From the NCBI GenBank assembly GCA_945889495.1, contig CAMDBU010000049.1:1-37539 (forward strand): 37,539 bases of DNA. Reading direction: 5' to 3'. Positions 7,076 to 13,973 of this stretch are shown one piece after another. The notes under the pieces were generated by a model. That model was given only the letters and a program-made list of their open reading frames with translations. It was not told where the DNA came from and made no database searches. Positions within the stretch are counted from its first letter, which is position 1. Each line of letters opens with the position of its first letter. The position numbers and the translations under genes were made by a program. The stretch comes from Syntrophobacter sp. SbD2 (GTDB lineage Bacteria; Desulfobacterota; Binatia; UBA9968).

Positions 7076-8128
7076 GTGAAATGTAGTCTGTTTACCGAAA
7101 TTCAATGCCCGGATGGCTCGTCGCCGGCGGCGCGCATGGCGGAGTTCATGGAGCAGGCCGAGCTTGCCGATCGATTGGGCTATGACACTTACTGGGTCGC
7201 CGAGATCCATTGCCAGCCGAAGTTTTCCCTGATGTCGGCGCCCTACGTCGCGTTGGGGGCGGTGGCCGCGCGGACCAAGAAGTTGCACCTCGGCGTCGCG
7301 GTCAATACTTTGCCGGTGCATCATCCGGTGCAGTTGGCCGAGCAGGCGGCGATGTTGGATCTGGTCAGCGGCGGGCGCATGGAGTTCGCCTGCGGCGGCG
7401 GCCATCCCCATAGCCGAGCCTACGAATGCTTCGGCGCCGATCACAAGGCGACCCATGAGGTCATGGCCGAAGCGATGGAGGTGATCCGCAAAAGCTGGAC
7501 TGATGAGAAATTGGTTCACAACGGCAAGTTCTTCCAAATCCCCGAAGTGATCGTCAATCCCAAGCCGGTGCAAAATCCGCTGCCGCCGTTCTGGATGGCG
7601 ACCAGCTCGCTCGACGGCGTCGAAGTCGGCGCGCGGCTGGGGGTGAATATTTTTCTGCCGATCCATACGCGCATGCCCGATCAAGTTTATGAGTTCGCCG
7701 ACGCCTACTGGGCCGGTTTGAAAAAACATGGCCATGACGCCAAGAGCCGCGCGCTGGGTTTGCTGATCCCGATGCATATCGGCGCCACCAACGCCGAGGC
7801 TAAGGCGCGCGCCGAGGGTGGCGTGATGAGCTACTTCAAAACCATTCTCGACCTGCGCCTGGATTACACCGACTGGCTCAACCGGCGCGGTGTCGAATTG
7901 CCGGCGCGCTTGCGTACCGCGGCTGGCGCCATGGTCGGCTACGATACGGTTTGTGAAAAGCACGCGGTGATCGGCGACGCGCCTGCCGCCGTCGACAAAC
8001 TGAAAGCGCTCTGTGAGCGCACCGGCGCGACGCAGATCTTGGGCTGGTTCAACATCGGCACCATGGCCAACGCCGATGTCCAGGACGCCATGCAGCGGTT
8101 TGCCACGGATGTGATGCCGAAGCTGTGA
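7076..8128 (+). CDS. Luciferase-like (LLM class) flavin-dependent oxidoreductase
   Basis: A 350-residue TIM-barrel protein of the bacterial luciferase-like monooxygenase group, using reduced FMN or F420. Diagnostic segments are AELADRLGYDTYWVAEIH near residues 25-42, GVAVNTLPVHHPVQLAEQ near 77-94, and LVSGGRMEFACGGGH near 100-114, a usual flavin-contact region. The start is GTG 7076, with AGGAAA 10 bases upstream; no earlier start fits. The gene lies between two copies of the CTCTCGCAAAGG repeat. Alkanes, nitriloacetate-like chelators and sulfonates are known substrates of related enzymes; here the substrate is unknown. Context with a binding protein and a dehydrogenase suggests catabolism. 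Confidence 0.88.
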   Translation: MKCSLFTEIQCPDGSSPAARMAEFMEQAELADRLGYDTYWVAEIHCQPKFSLMSAPYVALGAVAARTKKLHLGVAVNTLPVHHPVQLAEQAAMLDLVSGGRMEFACGGGHPHSRAYECFGADHKATHEVMAEAMEVIRKSWTDEKLVHNGKFFQIPEVIVNPKPVQNPLPPFWMATSSLDGVEVGARLGVNIFLPIHTRMPDQVYEFADAYWAGLKKHGHDAKSRALGLLIPMHIGATNAEAKARAEGGVMSYFKTILDLRLDYTDWLNRRGVELPARLRTAAGAMVGYDTVCEKHAVIGDAPAAVDKLKALCERTGATQILGWFNIGTMANADVQDAMQRFATDVMPKL

Positions 8129-8150
8129 GATGGGTCGGAGTTCGGAATAT

Positions 8151-8178
8151 CTCTCGCAAAGGCGCAAAGGCGCAAAGG
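8151..8178 (+). repeat. Solo arm of the CTCTCGCAAAGG repeat
   Basis: CTCTCGCAAAGGCGCAAAGG and a further CGCAAAGG follow the stop of the luciferase-like gene. Eight bases before it, TTCGGAAT matches the flank of the left arm at 6921. No opposing arm is present, so the copy is a half element. Confidence 0.7.
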
Positions 8179-8196
8179 TCGGAGATCGGAAGGTAG

Positions 8197-8216
8197 GGGC
8201 GAAAAATCTTTCGCCC
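8197..8216. repeat. Short perfect hairpin GGGCGAAA/TTTCGCCC
   Basis: An 8-bp perfect stem with a 4-base AATC loop between the luciferase-like gene and the pterin dehydratase. No T-run follows, so it is more likely another dispersed palindromic repeat or an RNA-stabilising hairpin than a terminator. It could still mark the end of the upstream transcript. Confidence 0.5.
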
Positions 8217-8254
8217 GCGATCGCAATGCAGAATTTTCCAATAGGAGCTGAAAC

Positions 8255-8602
8255 ATGGAAGAACTGACTGAACAGAAATGCGTTGCCTGCCGGGTTGGCG
8301 CGCCGTCGGTGACTGAGGATGAAATCAAGACGCTGCATCCGAAGGTGCCGGATTGGCAAATCATCAGCGAAGACAATATCCCGAAACTCGACCGGCTCTA
8401 CAAATTCAAAAACTTCAAAGACGCCATCGCGTTTACCGACGCTGTTGGCGCCGCCGCGGAAGAGGAAGGTCATCATCCGCGCATCACCACCGAGTGGGGT
8501 AAAGTCGCGGTTACCTGGTGGACCCATAAGATTAAGAATTTGCATCATAATGACTTCATCATGGCGGCGAAGACCGATGCGATATATCGCAAGTTCGAAT
8601 AG
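8255..8602 (+). CDS. phhB: 4a-hydroxytetrahydrobiopterin dehydratase (pterin-4a-carbinolamine dehydratase)
   Basis: A 115-residue cytoplasmic enzyme that dehydrates 4a-hydroxytetrahydropterin, recycling the pterin cofactor of aromatic amino acid hydroxylases. EGHHPRITTEWGKVAVTWWTH covers the active site: His73, His74, Pro75 and His91 match the family pattern, and NDFIMAAKTD (99-108) is the conserved end helix. AGGAG about 8 bases before ATG 8255 supports the start. An N-terminal CVAC (9-12) is extra to the core. No phenylalanine hydroxylase is in the window, so the partner is unknown; members lacking one have been linked to molybdopterin or other pterin metabolism. Confidence 0.9.
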   Translation: MEELTEQKCVACRVGAPSVTEDEIKTLHPKVPDWQIISEDNIPKLDRLYKFKNFKDAIAFTDAVGAAAEEEGHHPRITTEWGKVAVTWWTHKIKNLHHNDFIMAAKTDAIYRKFE

Positions 8603-8604
8603 GG

Positions 8605-8650
8605 AGATGGAGTGCTGGAGTAGTGGAGGGATGGAGTGATGGGTGGTCGG
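8605..8650. repeat. G-rich degenerate tandem repeat (ATGGAGTG/CTGGAGTAG unit)
   Basis: A purine-rich stretch made of imperfect copies of a TGGAGT unit (GATGGAGTGCTGGAGTAGTG and onward) fills the gap between the dehydratase and the first TctC-like gene. It supplies several GGAGG/GGAG sites and several in-frame starts (8639, 8651, 8657), so the true start of the next gene is hard to fix. Confidence 0.5.
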
Positions 8651-9679
8651 ATGGCAATGAGATTATTTCTGGCTGTTGTGCTGGTTTGGATTGGCGTCGC
8701 GAAATTTAGCTTCGCCGCGACTAACGACGACGGCTTCTTTCGCGGCAAGACCATCCGGCTGATCGTCGCGTTTTCGGCCGGTGGCGGTTACGACACTTAT
8801 TCGCGGACCATCGCGCGCCATCTGGGGAAATACATTCCCGGCAATCCGTCGGTGGTGGTCGACAACATGACCGGCGCGGGCGGCTTCATTCATGCCAACT
8901 ACATGTTCAAACAGGCCAAGCCGGATGGGCTGACCATTGGCAATAACTCCGGCGGTTTGTTTTTGCAGCAGGTGATGGGTGCCAAGGGCGTCGAGTTCGA
9001 CGGCAGACGGTTTGAATACATCGGTGCGCCGGCGGTGGATCATTTGGTCTGCGCTATTGCCAAGGCTAGCGGCGTGACTTCCATGGAGCGCTGGTTCGCG
9101 GCCAAGGAGCCGGTGCGCTTCGGCGGTGTCGGTCCTGGCGGCTTCGCTTCCGACCTACCGCGGGTGTTGCAGGCGGCGCTGGGTTTGCCGGTGCGGGTGA
9201 TCGACGGCTACAAGGGGACATCCGACATTCGCCTGGCCACCGAGAGTGGCGAGTTGGCCGGCAGCTGCCTGTCGTGGGATTCCTACAAAACCACCTGGCG
9301 CAAACAGATCGACTCCGGCGACGTGATTCCAATGATTCAAGCGATGCCGAAGAAACATCCGGAGTTGGCCAACGTCGCCTCGGCGATGGATTACGCCAAG
9401 ACCGATGAGGCGAAAAAATTGATCAAACATGGCGCCTACGATTTAGCCTACTCGGCGCGGCCCTATTTTCTCGCGCCGGGCACGCCCAAGGCGCGGGTAA
9501 ATATTTTGCGCAAGGCATTTGCCGAAGTGGTCAAAGACGCCGATTTGCTCGCCGAAGCCAAGAAAGCCAACTTCGTCATCGAGTATGTCTCCGGCGAGGA
9601 GTTGGAAGGCATCGTCCATGGACTGTATAAAATCGACAGCGCCTTGGCGGCGCGCATGAAGCAGATACTGGTGCCGTAA
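8639..9679 (+). CDS. TctC/Bug-family periplasmic substrate-binding protein (1 of 3)
   Basis: A 346-residue tripartite-tricarboxylate-transporter-type binding protein. A signal peptide (hydrophobic core FLAVVLVWIGVAKF, cleavage after FAA) is followed by FFRGKTIRLIVAFSAGGGYD, the family's first-strand motif, then a VVVDNMTGAGG segment like the usual VxNxPGAGG and a C-terminal lobe with APGTPKARVNILRKAFAE. The start ATG 8639 has GGAGGG eight bases upstream; ATG 8651 and 8657 are alternatives. Bug proteins bind carboxylates such as citrate, aromatic acids or amino acids. No tctA or tctB genes are in the window. Closest in pattern to the next gene. Confidence 0.87.
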   Translation: MGGRMAMRLFLAVVLVWIGVAKFSFAATNDDGFFRGKTIRLIVAFSAGGGYDTYSRTIARHLGKYIPGNPSVVVDNMTGAGGFIHANYMFKQAKPDGLTIGNNSGGLFLQQVMGAKGVEFDGRRFEYIGAPAVDHLVCAIAKASGVTSMERWFAAKEPVRFGGVGPGGFASDLPRVLQAALGLPVRVIDGYKGTSDIRLATESGELAGSCLSWDSYKTTWRKQIDSGDVIPMIQAMPKKHPELANVASAMDYAKTDEAKKLIKHGAYDLAYSARPYFLAPGTPKARVNILRKAFAEVVKDADLLAEAKKANFVIEYVSGEELEGIVHGLYKIDSALAARMKQILVP

Positions 9680-9734
9680 AATTGTTTTGGGTCTGGTGTC
9701 TCGCGTCCAGAGTTCGAGTCAGGAAAGGGTTTGC

Positions 9735-10757
9735 ATGTTGAAGAAAGTTTCCGCTGGCCTGCTTGTCTTGGTAGGGTTTCTTTTAGTTGTCGGTCAGATC
9801 TCGGCGCAGGATCAATTTTATCGCGGCAAGGTCGTGCGTATTATTGTCGGTTTCCCGCCGGGCGGCGGTTACGACACCTATGCGCGCTTGATCGCGCGTC
9901 ACATGGGCAAGTATGTCGCGGGCAATCCGACCGTGGTGGTCGACAACATGAGCGGCGCCGGCAGCATGATCTCGGCCAATCATATCTTTCGCGTCGCTAA
10001 GCCGGACGGCTTGACCATCGGCCATTTCATCGGCGGACTGTTCTTGCAGCAGATCCTCGGCAAGCCGGGCATCGAGTTCGACGCGCGCAAATACGAGTAC
10101 ATCGGCGCGCCGGCCCAGGACAATTTCATTATGGGCCTGCACAAAAACACCGGCTTCACCAGCTTGCAGCAGTGGATCGCGGCCAAGACGGTGGTGAAAT
10201 TCGGCGGCGCCGGGTTTGGCGCCGGCACCGACGATCTCACCGCAGTGGCGCGCGATGTCATGGGCTTGCCGATCCAGTTGGTCGCCGGCTACAAAGGCAC
10301 CGCGGATATTCGGCTAGCGTTCAACAACGGCGAGATCACCGGCATCACCAACTCCTGGCAGTCGACGCGCTCCACCTGGCGCAACGAACTCGACACCGGG
10401 CTGGTGAACATCGTCTTGCAGCTAGCGACCAAGTCGCATGCCGAGCTCACCAAGCATGCGCTGCCTGGCGACCTGATCAAAACCGACGACGGTCGCAAAA
10501 TTTTCCAAGCGGTGGCCCAAGTCCATGGTGCCTCGGTGCGCCCGTTTGTCCTGCCGCCCAACACGCCCAAGGAACGCGTGCAAGTCCTCCGCAAAGCCTT
10601 CATGGATACTCTTTCCGACGCCGACTTCGTTGCCGAGGCGAAGAAGGGCAACATCGAGCTCAATCCGGTCAACGGGGAAGATTTAGCTAAGAGCGTCCAG
10701 AGCGTGTTGCAATTGGACAAGGGGTTAGTGGCGAAGCTGAAGGAGATTTTGCGCTAG
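9735..10757 (+). CDS. TctC/Bug-family periplasmic substrate-binding protein (2 of 3)
   Basis: A 340-residue paralogue of the preceding gene. The signal peptide is MLKKVSAGLLVLVGFLLVVG with cleavage near ISA-QDQ. VRIIVGFPPGGGYDTYARLI and VVVDNMSGAGSM match the first copy almost residue for residue, as does YKGTADIRLAFNNGE to YKGTSDIRLATESGE. ATG 9735 is favoured over an in-frame ATG at 9687 because AGGAAAGG at 9721-9728 lies just upstream and a signal peptide begins there. It probably arose by tandem duplication; loop differences suggest a different ligand. No permease nearby. Confidence 0.87.
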   Translation: MLKKVSAGLLVLVGFLLVVGQISAQDQFYRGKVVRIIVGFPPGGGYDTYARLIARHMGKYVAGNPTVVVDNMSGAGSMISANHIFRVAKPDGLTIGHFIGGLFLQQILGKPGIEFDARKYEYIGAPAQDNFIMGLHKNTGFTSLQQWIAAKTVVKFGGAGFGAGTDDLTAVARDVMGLPIQLVAGYKGTADIRLAFNNGEITGITNSWQSTRSTWRNELDTGLVNIVLQLATKSHAELTKHALPGDLIKTDDGRKIFQAVAQVHGASVRPFVLPPNTPKERVQVLRKAFMDTLSDADFVAEAKKGNIELNPVNGEDLAKSVQSVLQLDKGLVAKLKEILR

Positions 10758-10838
10758 CTTGGTGCTCGTTGCGATCCTACTCGTGGTTGCAGACTGTATC
10801 GTGACACCCAGGAAACCGTCCGTTCAGGAGGGCAGGAG

Positions 10839-11909
10839 ATGAAACTAAAATTTGTTCGCAATCAATGGTTCACGAGCTTACTGATCGCGGCGCTGGCGCA
10901 GTGCGTGGCGGCGGCGGTCGCGCAAGCCCAACCGTCCTTCTACCAGGGCAAGACCGTGACGCTGATTCAAGGCCGCGACCCAGGCGGAACCGGCGACCTG
11001 CGCACCAAGGCGGTGGGACACTTCCTGCAAAAGTATTTGCCGGGGAGTCCGACGGTCATCATGGAGTACATGCCCGGCGCCGGCGGGCGCAAGGCGGCCA
11101 ATCATTTATTTCGCGTCGCCAAGAACGATGGCCTGACCATCGGCAATCCGAGCGTCGGCATGGTGTCGAGCGCGATCCTGGGCGAGACCGGTGTGCAGTA
11201 CGACATCGATAAGTTTTTTTACTTGGGCTCGCCCTACAGCACCTATCACGCGGTGTTTCTCACTCGGAAAGAGGCCGGGCTTAACACCATCGCCAAACTG
11301 CAAGCCGCCACCGGCGTGCGCATTGGCGCCCAGTCAGTCGGTTTCGTCACCTACAACGAAGGGCGTTTGTTCGCCTACATTCTCGGTCTCAAAGAGCCGC
11401 GCTTTATCGCCGCCTTCGGCGGCGCCGAGTTGGACCCGGCGCTATTCCGCGGCGAGATCGACGGTCGCGCCACCGGCACCGACTCGCTGACCCAGCGCCC
11501 CAGTGAATGGCTCGGCAAAAACTCGCCGGTGGACTACCACGCGATTGTCGAAGTGCCCAAGGGCGACAAGAATCCGCATTTCCCCGGCATCCCCGAGCTC
11601 GACACTTTCGCCAAGACGGACCTGGAGCGCAAGGTGATCCACCTGGCGCGCTCGTTTCGCATCGCTGGCACCCCGTTCGTCCTACCCCCAGGCACGCCCA
11701 AAGACCGCGTCGAGATCATGCAAGCAGCCTTTCGCAAAACCTTCCAGGACCCAGAGTTCTTGAAGGAGTATCGCAAGTCCACCGGCGACGACGCCACGCC
11801 GCTCCTGCCGGAGCACCATGAAAAAGCCATCCGCGATATCCCGCGCGACCGCGAGGTGATCGAAGTCTTCAAGCAGCTGGTGGGGGCGGGGCCGTTGCCG
11901 AAGCGGTGA
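10839..11909 (+). CDS. TctC/Bug-family periplasmic substrate-binding protein (3 of 3)
   Basis: A 356-residue, more divergent member. The signal peptide ends near AQAQ (about residue 31), followed by SFYQGKTVTLIQGRDPGGTG, where the usual PGGG-x-D is altered to DPGGTGD, then MEYMPGAGGRKAANHLF. Near the C-terminus, PFVLPPGTPKDRVEIMQAAF is the conserved hinge-side segment. AGGAGG at 10826-10831 gives a strong start at ATG 10839. Divergence from copies 1 and 2 in the ligand loop suggests another substrate. It is the last gene of the plus-strand array and converges on the minus-strand block. Confidence 0.85.
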   Translation: MKLKFVRNQWFTSLLIAALAQCVAAAVAQAQPSFYQGKTVTLIQGRDPGGTGDLRTKAVGHFLQKYLPGSPTVIMEYMPGAGGRKAANHLFRVAKNDGLTIGNPSVGMVSSAILGETGVQYDIDKFFYLGSPYSTYHAVFLTRKEAGLNTIAKLQAATGVRIGAQSVGFVTYNEGRLFAYILGLKEPRFIAAFGGAELDPALFRGEIDGRATGTDSLTQRPSEWLGKNSPVDYHAIVEVPKGDKNPHFPGIPELDTFAKTDLERKVIHLARSFRIAGTPFVLPPGTPKDRVEIMQAAFRKTFQDPEFLKEYRKSTGDDATPLLPEHHEKAIRDIPRDREVIEVFKQLVGAGPLPKR

Positions 11910-12223
11910 GGGGACGGGGAAGCAACTGCACAGCCGATCGCGCTAACATCTAAGATTTAAGTTTCAGTTCCGTTCGTCCTGAGCTCGTCGAAGGACTCCG
12001 GAAATTCCTTCGGATACTTTTTGCATTACGGATCGTCCGGCGCGCCAGGCAAGTCGGGACACTGCCGGCGATAGGGAAGATCGCCCACCGCTTCCAAGTG
12101 GGCCAGCGCCGCTCAGTGTTGATGGTGCTAACCGGAGCAAGAAGGCCGGAGTTGGCGAGATTGCATGAAGCGGATGGGACAGGGGACGTCGAGGTTTTGA
12201 CAAGTGATTTGTCAGCGCCGGCG
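11910..12223. other. 314-base convergent intergenic region with a solo repeat; no confident gene
   Basis: Between converging genes. It holds a solo FVLSLSKD-type repeat at 11968-12000. After the repeat the plus strand stays open for about 80 codons without a start, ending at a TGA just inside the small minus-strand gene; the reading is basic and matches no family I know. Overlapping minus-strand frames of 79 and 101 codons are also open. A decayed gene is possible, but nothing supports function. A TGACAA/TTGTCA hairpin lies at about 12200-12213 without a T-run. Confidence 0.4.
11968..12000 (-). repeat. Solo copy of the CTTCGACAGGCTCAGGACGA-type repeat
   Basis: Read on the minus strand this is GGAGTCCTTCGACGAGCTCA followed by GGACGAACGG. 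The same sequence, with one or two changes, occurs on the plus strand at 15600-15630. This is a common dispersed repeat of environmental genomes, often spuriously translated as FVLSLSKD or RPEPVEG. Confidence 0.75.
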
Positions 12224-12502
12224 TTACTGCGCCTTGGACAGTGTCTCCAGGGCATTTCTGAGTGACTCCGCCCAGCTCTTCAGCGTCGCTTCGCTGATCT
12301 TGCCGTCCGGGGTGTTGATGCCGACGCCGTCGGTGCTGATGTCCAAGAGGATCGCTTCCAGGGCGCCGACCACTTTGTGGTACTTGGTTTCGGACAGGAC
12401 TTTGTAGTTTTCCGGCACCGACTTGTAGCTTTTCTTAGCCGGGCTGCTGGTCCTGCTCTCGGTGGCGATCATGGCTGCTGGGTTGCCGGGTAACATGTTC
12501 AT
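12224..12502 (-). CDS. Small unknown protein (92 residues)
   Basis: A 92-residue soluble protein with no signal or membrane segment. I do not recognise a family. Residues 1-30 are polar and look disordered; residues 33-92 have helix-like spacing (YKVLSETKYHKVVGALEAIL, then TLKSWAESLRNALETLSKAQ). A clear AGGAGA (plus-strand 12508-12513) lies five bases before ATG 12502, which supports a real gene. It stands 314 bases downstream of the flavodoxin-family gene on the same strand and may be its own transcription unit. Confidence 0.55.
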   Translation of the reverse strand: MNMLPGNPAAMIATESRTSSPAKKSYKSVPENYKVLSETKYHKVVGALEAILLDISTDGVGINTPDGKISEATLKSWAESLRNALETLSKAQ

Positions 12503-12816
12503 GGATCTCTCCTATCACTTCGCGCTGGTCATTATCGCTTCGCGGCAATGAATCGTAGCAATCGACGCGCCAGCGGTCGCTAAAGTCTTTAGGAGCAAGT
12601 CTGAGCGGGTGGAGGATTACCCAAACTGTTCATTTGAGAGGAAACCTTGGCTCAGTATTCAATCGCGCTCGGCGCTCGCTGTTTGCGGCGTGCCGTAATC
12701 TGGTGCCAGTCCATGACAGTCGCGGCGGGGTTGGCAGAGGGATGCGCCGGTGGGGGATGTTCAGGATCGCCCGAAAATTCTCGCGACGGGGTACTTTCTC
12801 AGTTTGTGGGTTTGGC
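12503..12816. other. 314-base intergenic region, nothing identified
   Basis: Separates the small 92-residue gene from the flavodoxin-family gene, both on the minus strand. Short plus-strand frames (from 12634 and 12647) run into the 3' part of the neighbouring gene and show no family similarity. No strong promoter, terminator or repeat was recognised. A promoter for the 92-residue gene is expected here but no convincing -35/-10 pair was found. Confidence 0.4.
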
Positions 12817-13896
12817 TTACTTCTCTCTCGGGTCGCGGAGCTGCTCGTCCGGCGCGTAGTATTTGCCGGTGCGGATGAGCTTGACCATGTTGGCGAGAGC
12901 CAGCGCGGCGTTGCTCACTTCGGCGAATAAATCTTGGTCCTTGTCGAGGTCGTCGTGGCTGGTGGCGTAGGGCTGGTACCAGCCGACCCAGGTGTCGATC
13001 AGCGCGGTGGGACCGGCTGGGATCAGATCCATGTCGGTCAACCAATCGGTCAGCATGCGGCGGAGATTTTCCGGTCTGGCGGCGTCGCCATGGGCGATGA
13101 CGGAAAACGCCCGGCCGGCGAGATGTTTGGGGTAGCTCCAACCTTTGAGCTCCAGTTGTTTCGCCAATAGCGGACTCTTGCCTTTGGTCGTGGTCGGGTC
13201 CGGATTGCCGCCGTCGGCGCAGACCAAGCGATCGATCATCAGCTTCAAACTCGCCGGTGCCTGATACCAATGCACTGGGCAGAGGATCATCACGCCATGG
13301 GCGGCGGCCCAGCGCGGATAGATATCATTCATCCAGTCGTTAACCTGGCCGAGCGCGTGATTGGGATAGCAGGAGCAGGGCCAGTGGCACAGCGGCTGGG
13401 CGGTGGAGACGCAGGCCTTGCACGGAAAAATCGTCTTGTACGGTTCGTCGGCGAGCGTCGAGATGTCGAGAAAATCGATTTCAAAACCGCGCAGCGCTTC
13501 GATGGTCTTTTGCGCTTGCTGCGCCAGGCGGCGGGTTTTGGAGATCTCGCCGGGGCAGCTATGTTCGCTTCGTGTCGACGCGTTGACGATTAAAATCCGT
13601 GACCGCGACTTGCGGTCTTTCTGACGCTTTTCCGCCGCCAAAATTTGGTCGCGGCAGTCGAGCCACTCGACGGGCAGCTGAAACGTCGGGTCGGCGAAAC
13701 CCTTGCCGGCGGCGCGCTTGCGTGGCGATTTACGGTAAACGATGTAGCCATCCCAGGCTTTCTCGCATACTTTTTCGAGCTCAGTTTTTACCTCATCGAA
13801 GCTGGGGTCATAGAAACGCGCGAAGAAGCGCTGGCGAAACTCTTCCTTGGTCAGCGGCACATACTCGGTCTGACGGCGCACGGTGGGTTTAGCCAT
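12817..13896 (-). CDS. Flavodoxin-family NAD(P)H-dependent oxidoreductase with a cysteine cluster
   Basis: A 359-residue protein in two parts. Residues 1-98 are a basic extension with predicted helices and no family I can name. From RILIVNASTRSEHSC (100-114) a flavodoxin-like FMN domain begins, with the phosphate-loop segment at 105-113 and the flavin-contact stretch CPVHWYQAPASLKLMIDRLV. Between them are five cysteines, FPCKACVSTAQPLCHWPCSC (157-176: Cys159, 162, 170, 174, 176), a spacing reminiscent of iron-sulfur flavoproteins, so a [4Fe-4S] cluster is plausible. GGAG seven bases before ATG 13896 supports the start. It follows ccmHI by 77 bases on the same strand. Likely an electron-transfer or reductase protein; partner unknown. 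Confidence 0.8.
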   Translation of the reverse strand: MAKPTVRRQTEYVPLTKEEFRQRFFARFYDPSFDEVKTELEKVCEKAWDGYIVYRKSPRKRAAGKGFADPTFQLPVEWLDCRDQILAAEKRQKDRKSRSRILIVNASTRSEHSCPGEISKTRRLAQQAQKTIEALRGFEIDFLDISTLADEPYKTIFPCKACVSTAQPLCHWPCSCYPNHALGQVNDWMNDIYPRWAAAHGVMILCPVHWYQAPASLKLMIDRLVCADGGNPDPTTTKGKSPLLAKQLELKGWSYPKHLAGRAFSVIAHGDAARPENLRRMLTDWLTDMDLIPAGPTALIDTWVGWYQPYATSHDDLDKDQDLFAEVSNAALALANMVKLIRTGKYYAPDEQLRDPREK

Positions 13897-13973
13897 AAAG
13901 TTACTCCATCGAAAACCTTAGATGTCGATTGCCCCGGGTTAGATGCAAAAGTCCGCCGGCAGGGGATGCGAGA

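Noticed and set aside
1328-8216. Possible CRISPR array from multiple short repeats
   Set aside because: The repeats are inverted pairs of different families at irregular distances with genes between them, not regular direct repeats with spacers, and no cas gene is present.
7070-8548. 492-codon open frame on the minus strand
   Set aside because: It lies opposite the luciferase-like and pterin dehydratase genes, has a composition typical of antisense frames in GC-rich DNA, runs through the repeats, and shows no family motif.
11950-12255. 101- and 79-codon minus-strand frames in the convergent gap
   Set aside because: Their ends are encoded by the dispersed repeat (SPSTSSGRTE / RRAQDERN), there is no ribosome site, and they overlap the supported 92-residue gene.
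12634-12930. Short plus-strand frames at 12634 and 12647
   Set aside because: They run into the 3' end of the opposite-strand gene, lack good ribosome sites and match nothing known.
12761-13270. 169-codon minus-strand frame overlapping the flavodoxin-family gene
   Set aside because: Different frame of the same strand; the overlapping 359-residue frame has clear flavin-domain motifs.
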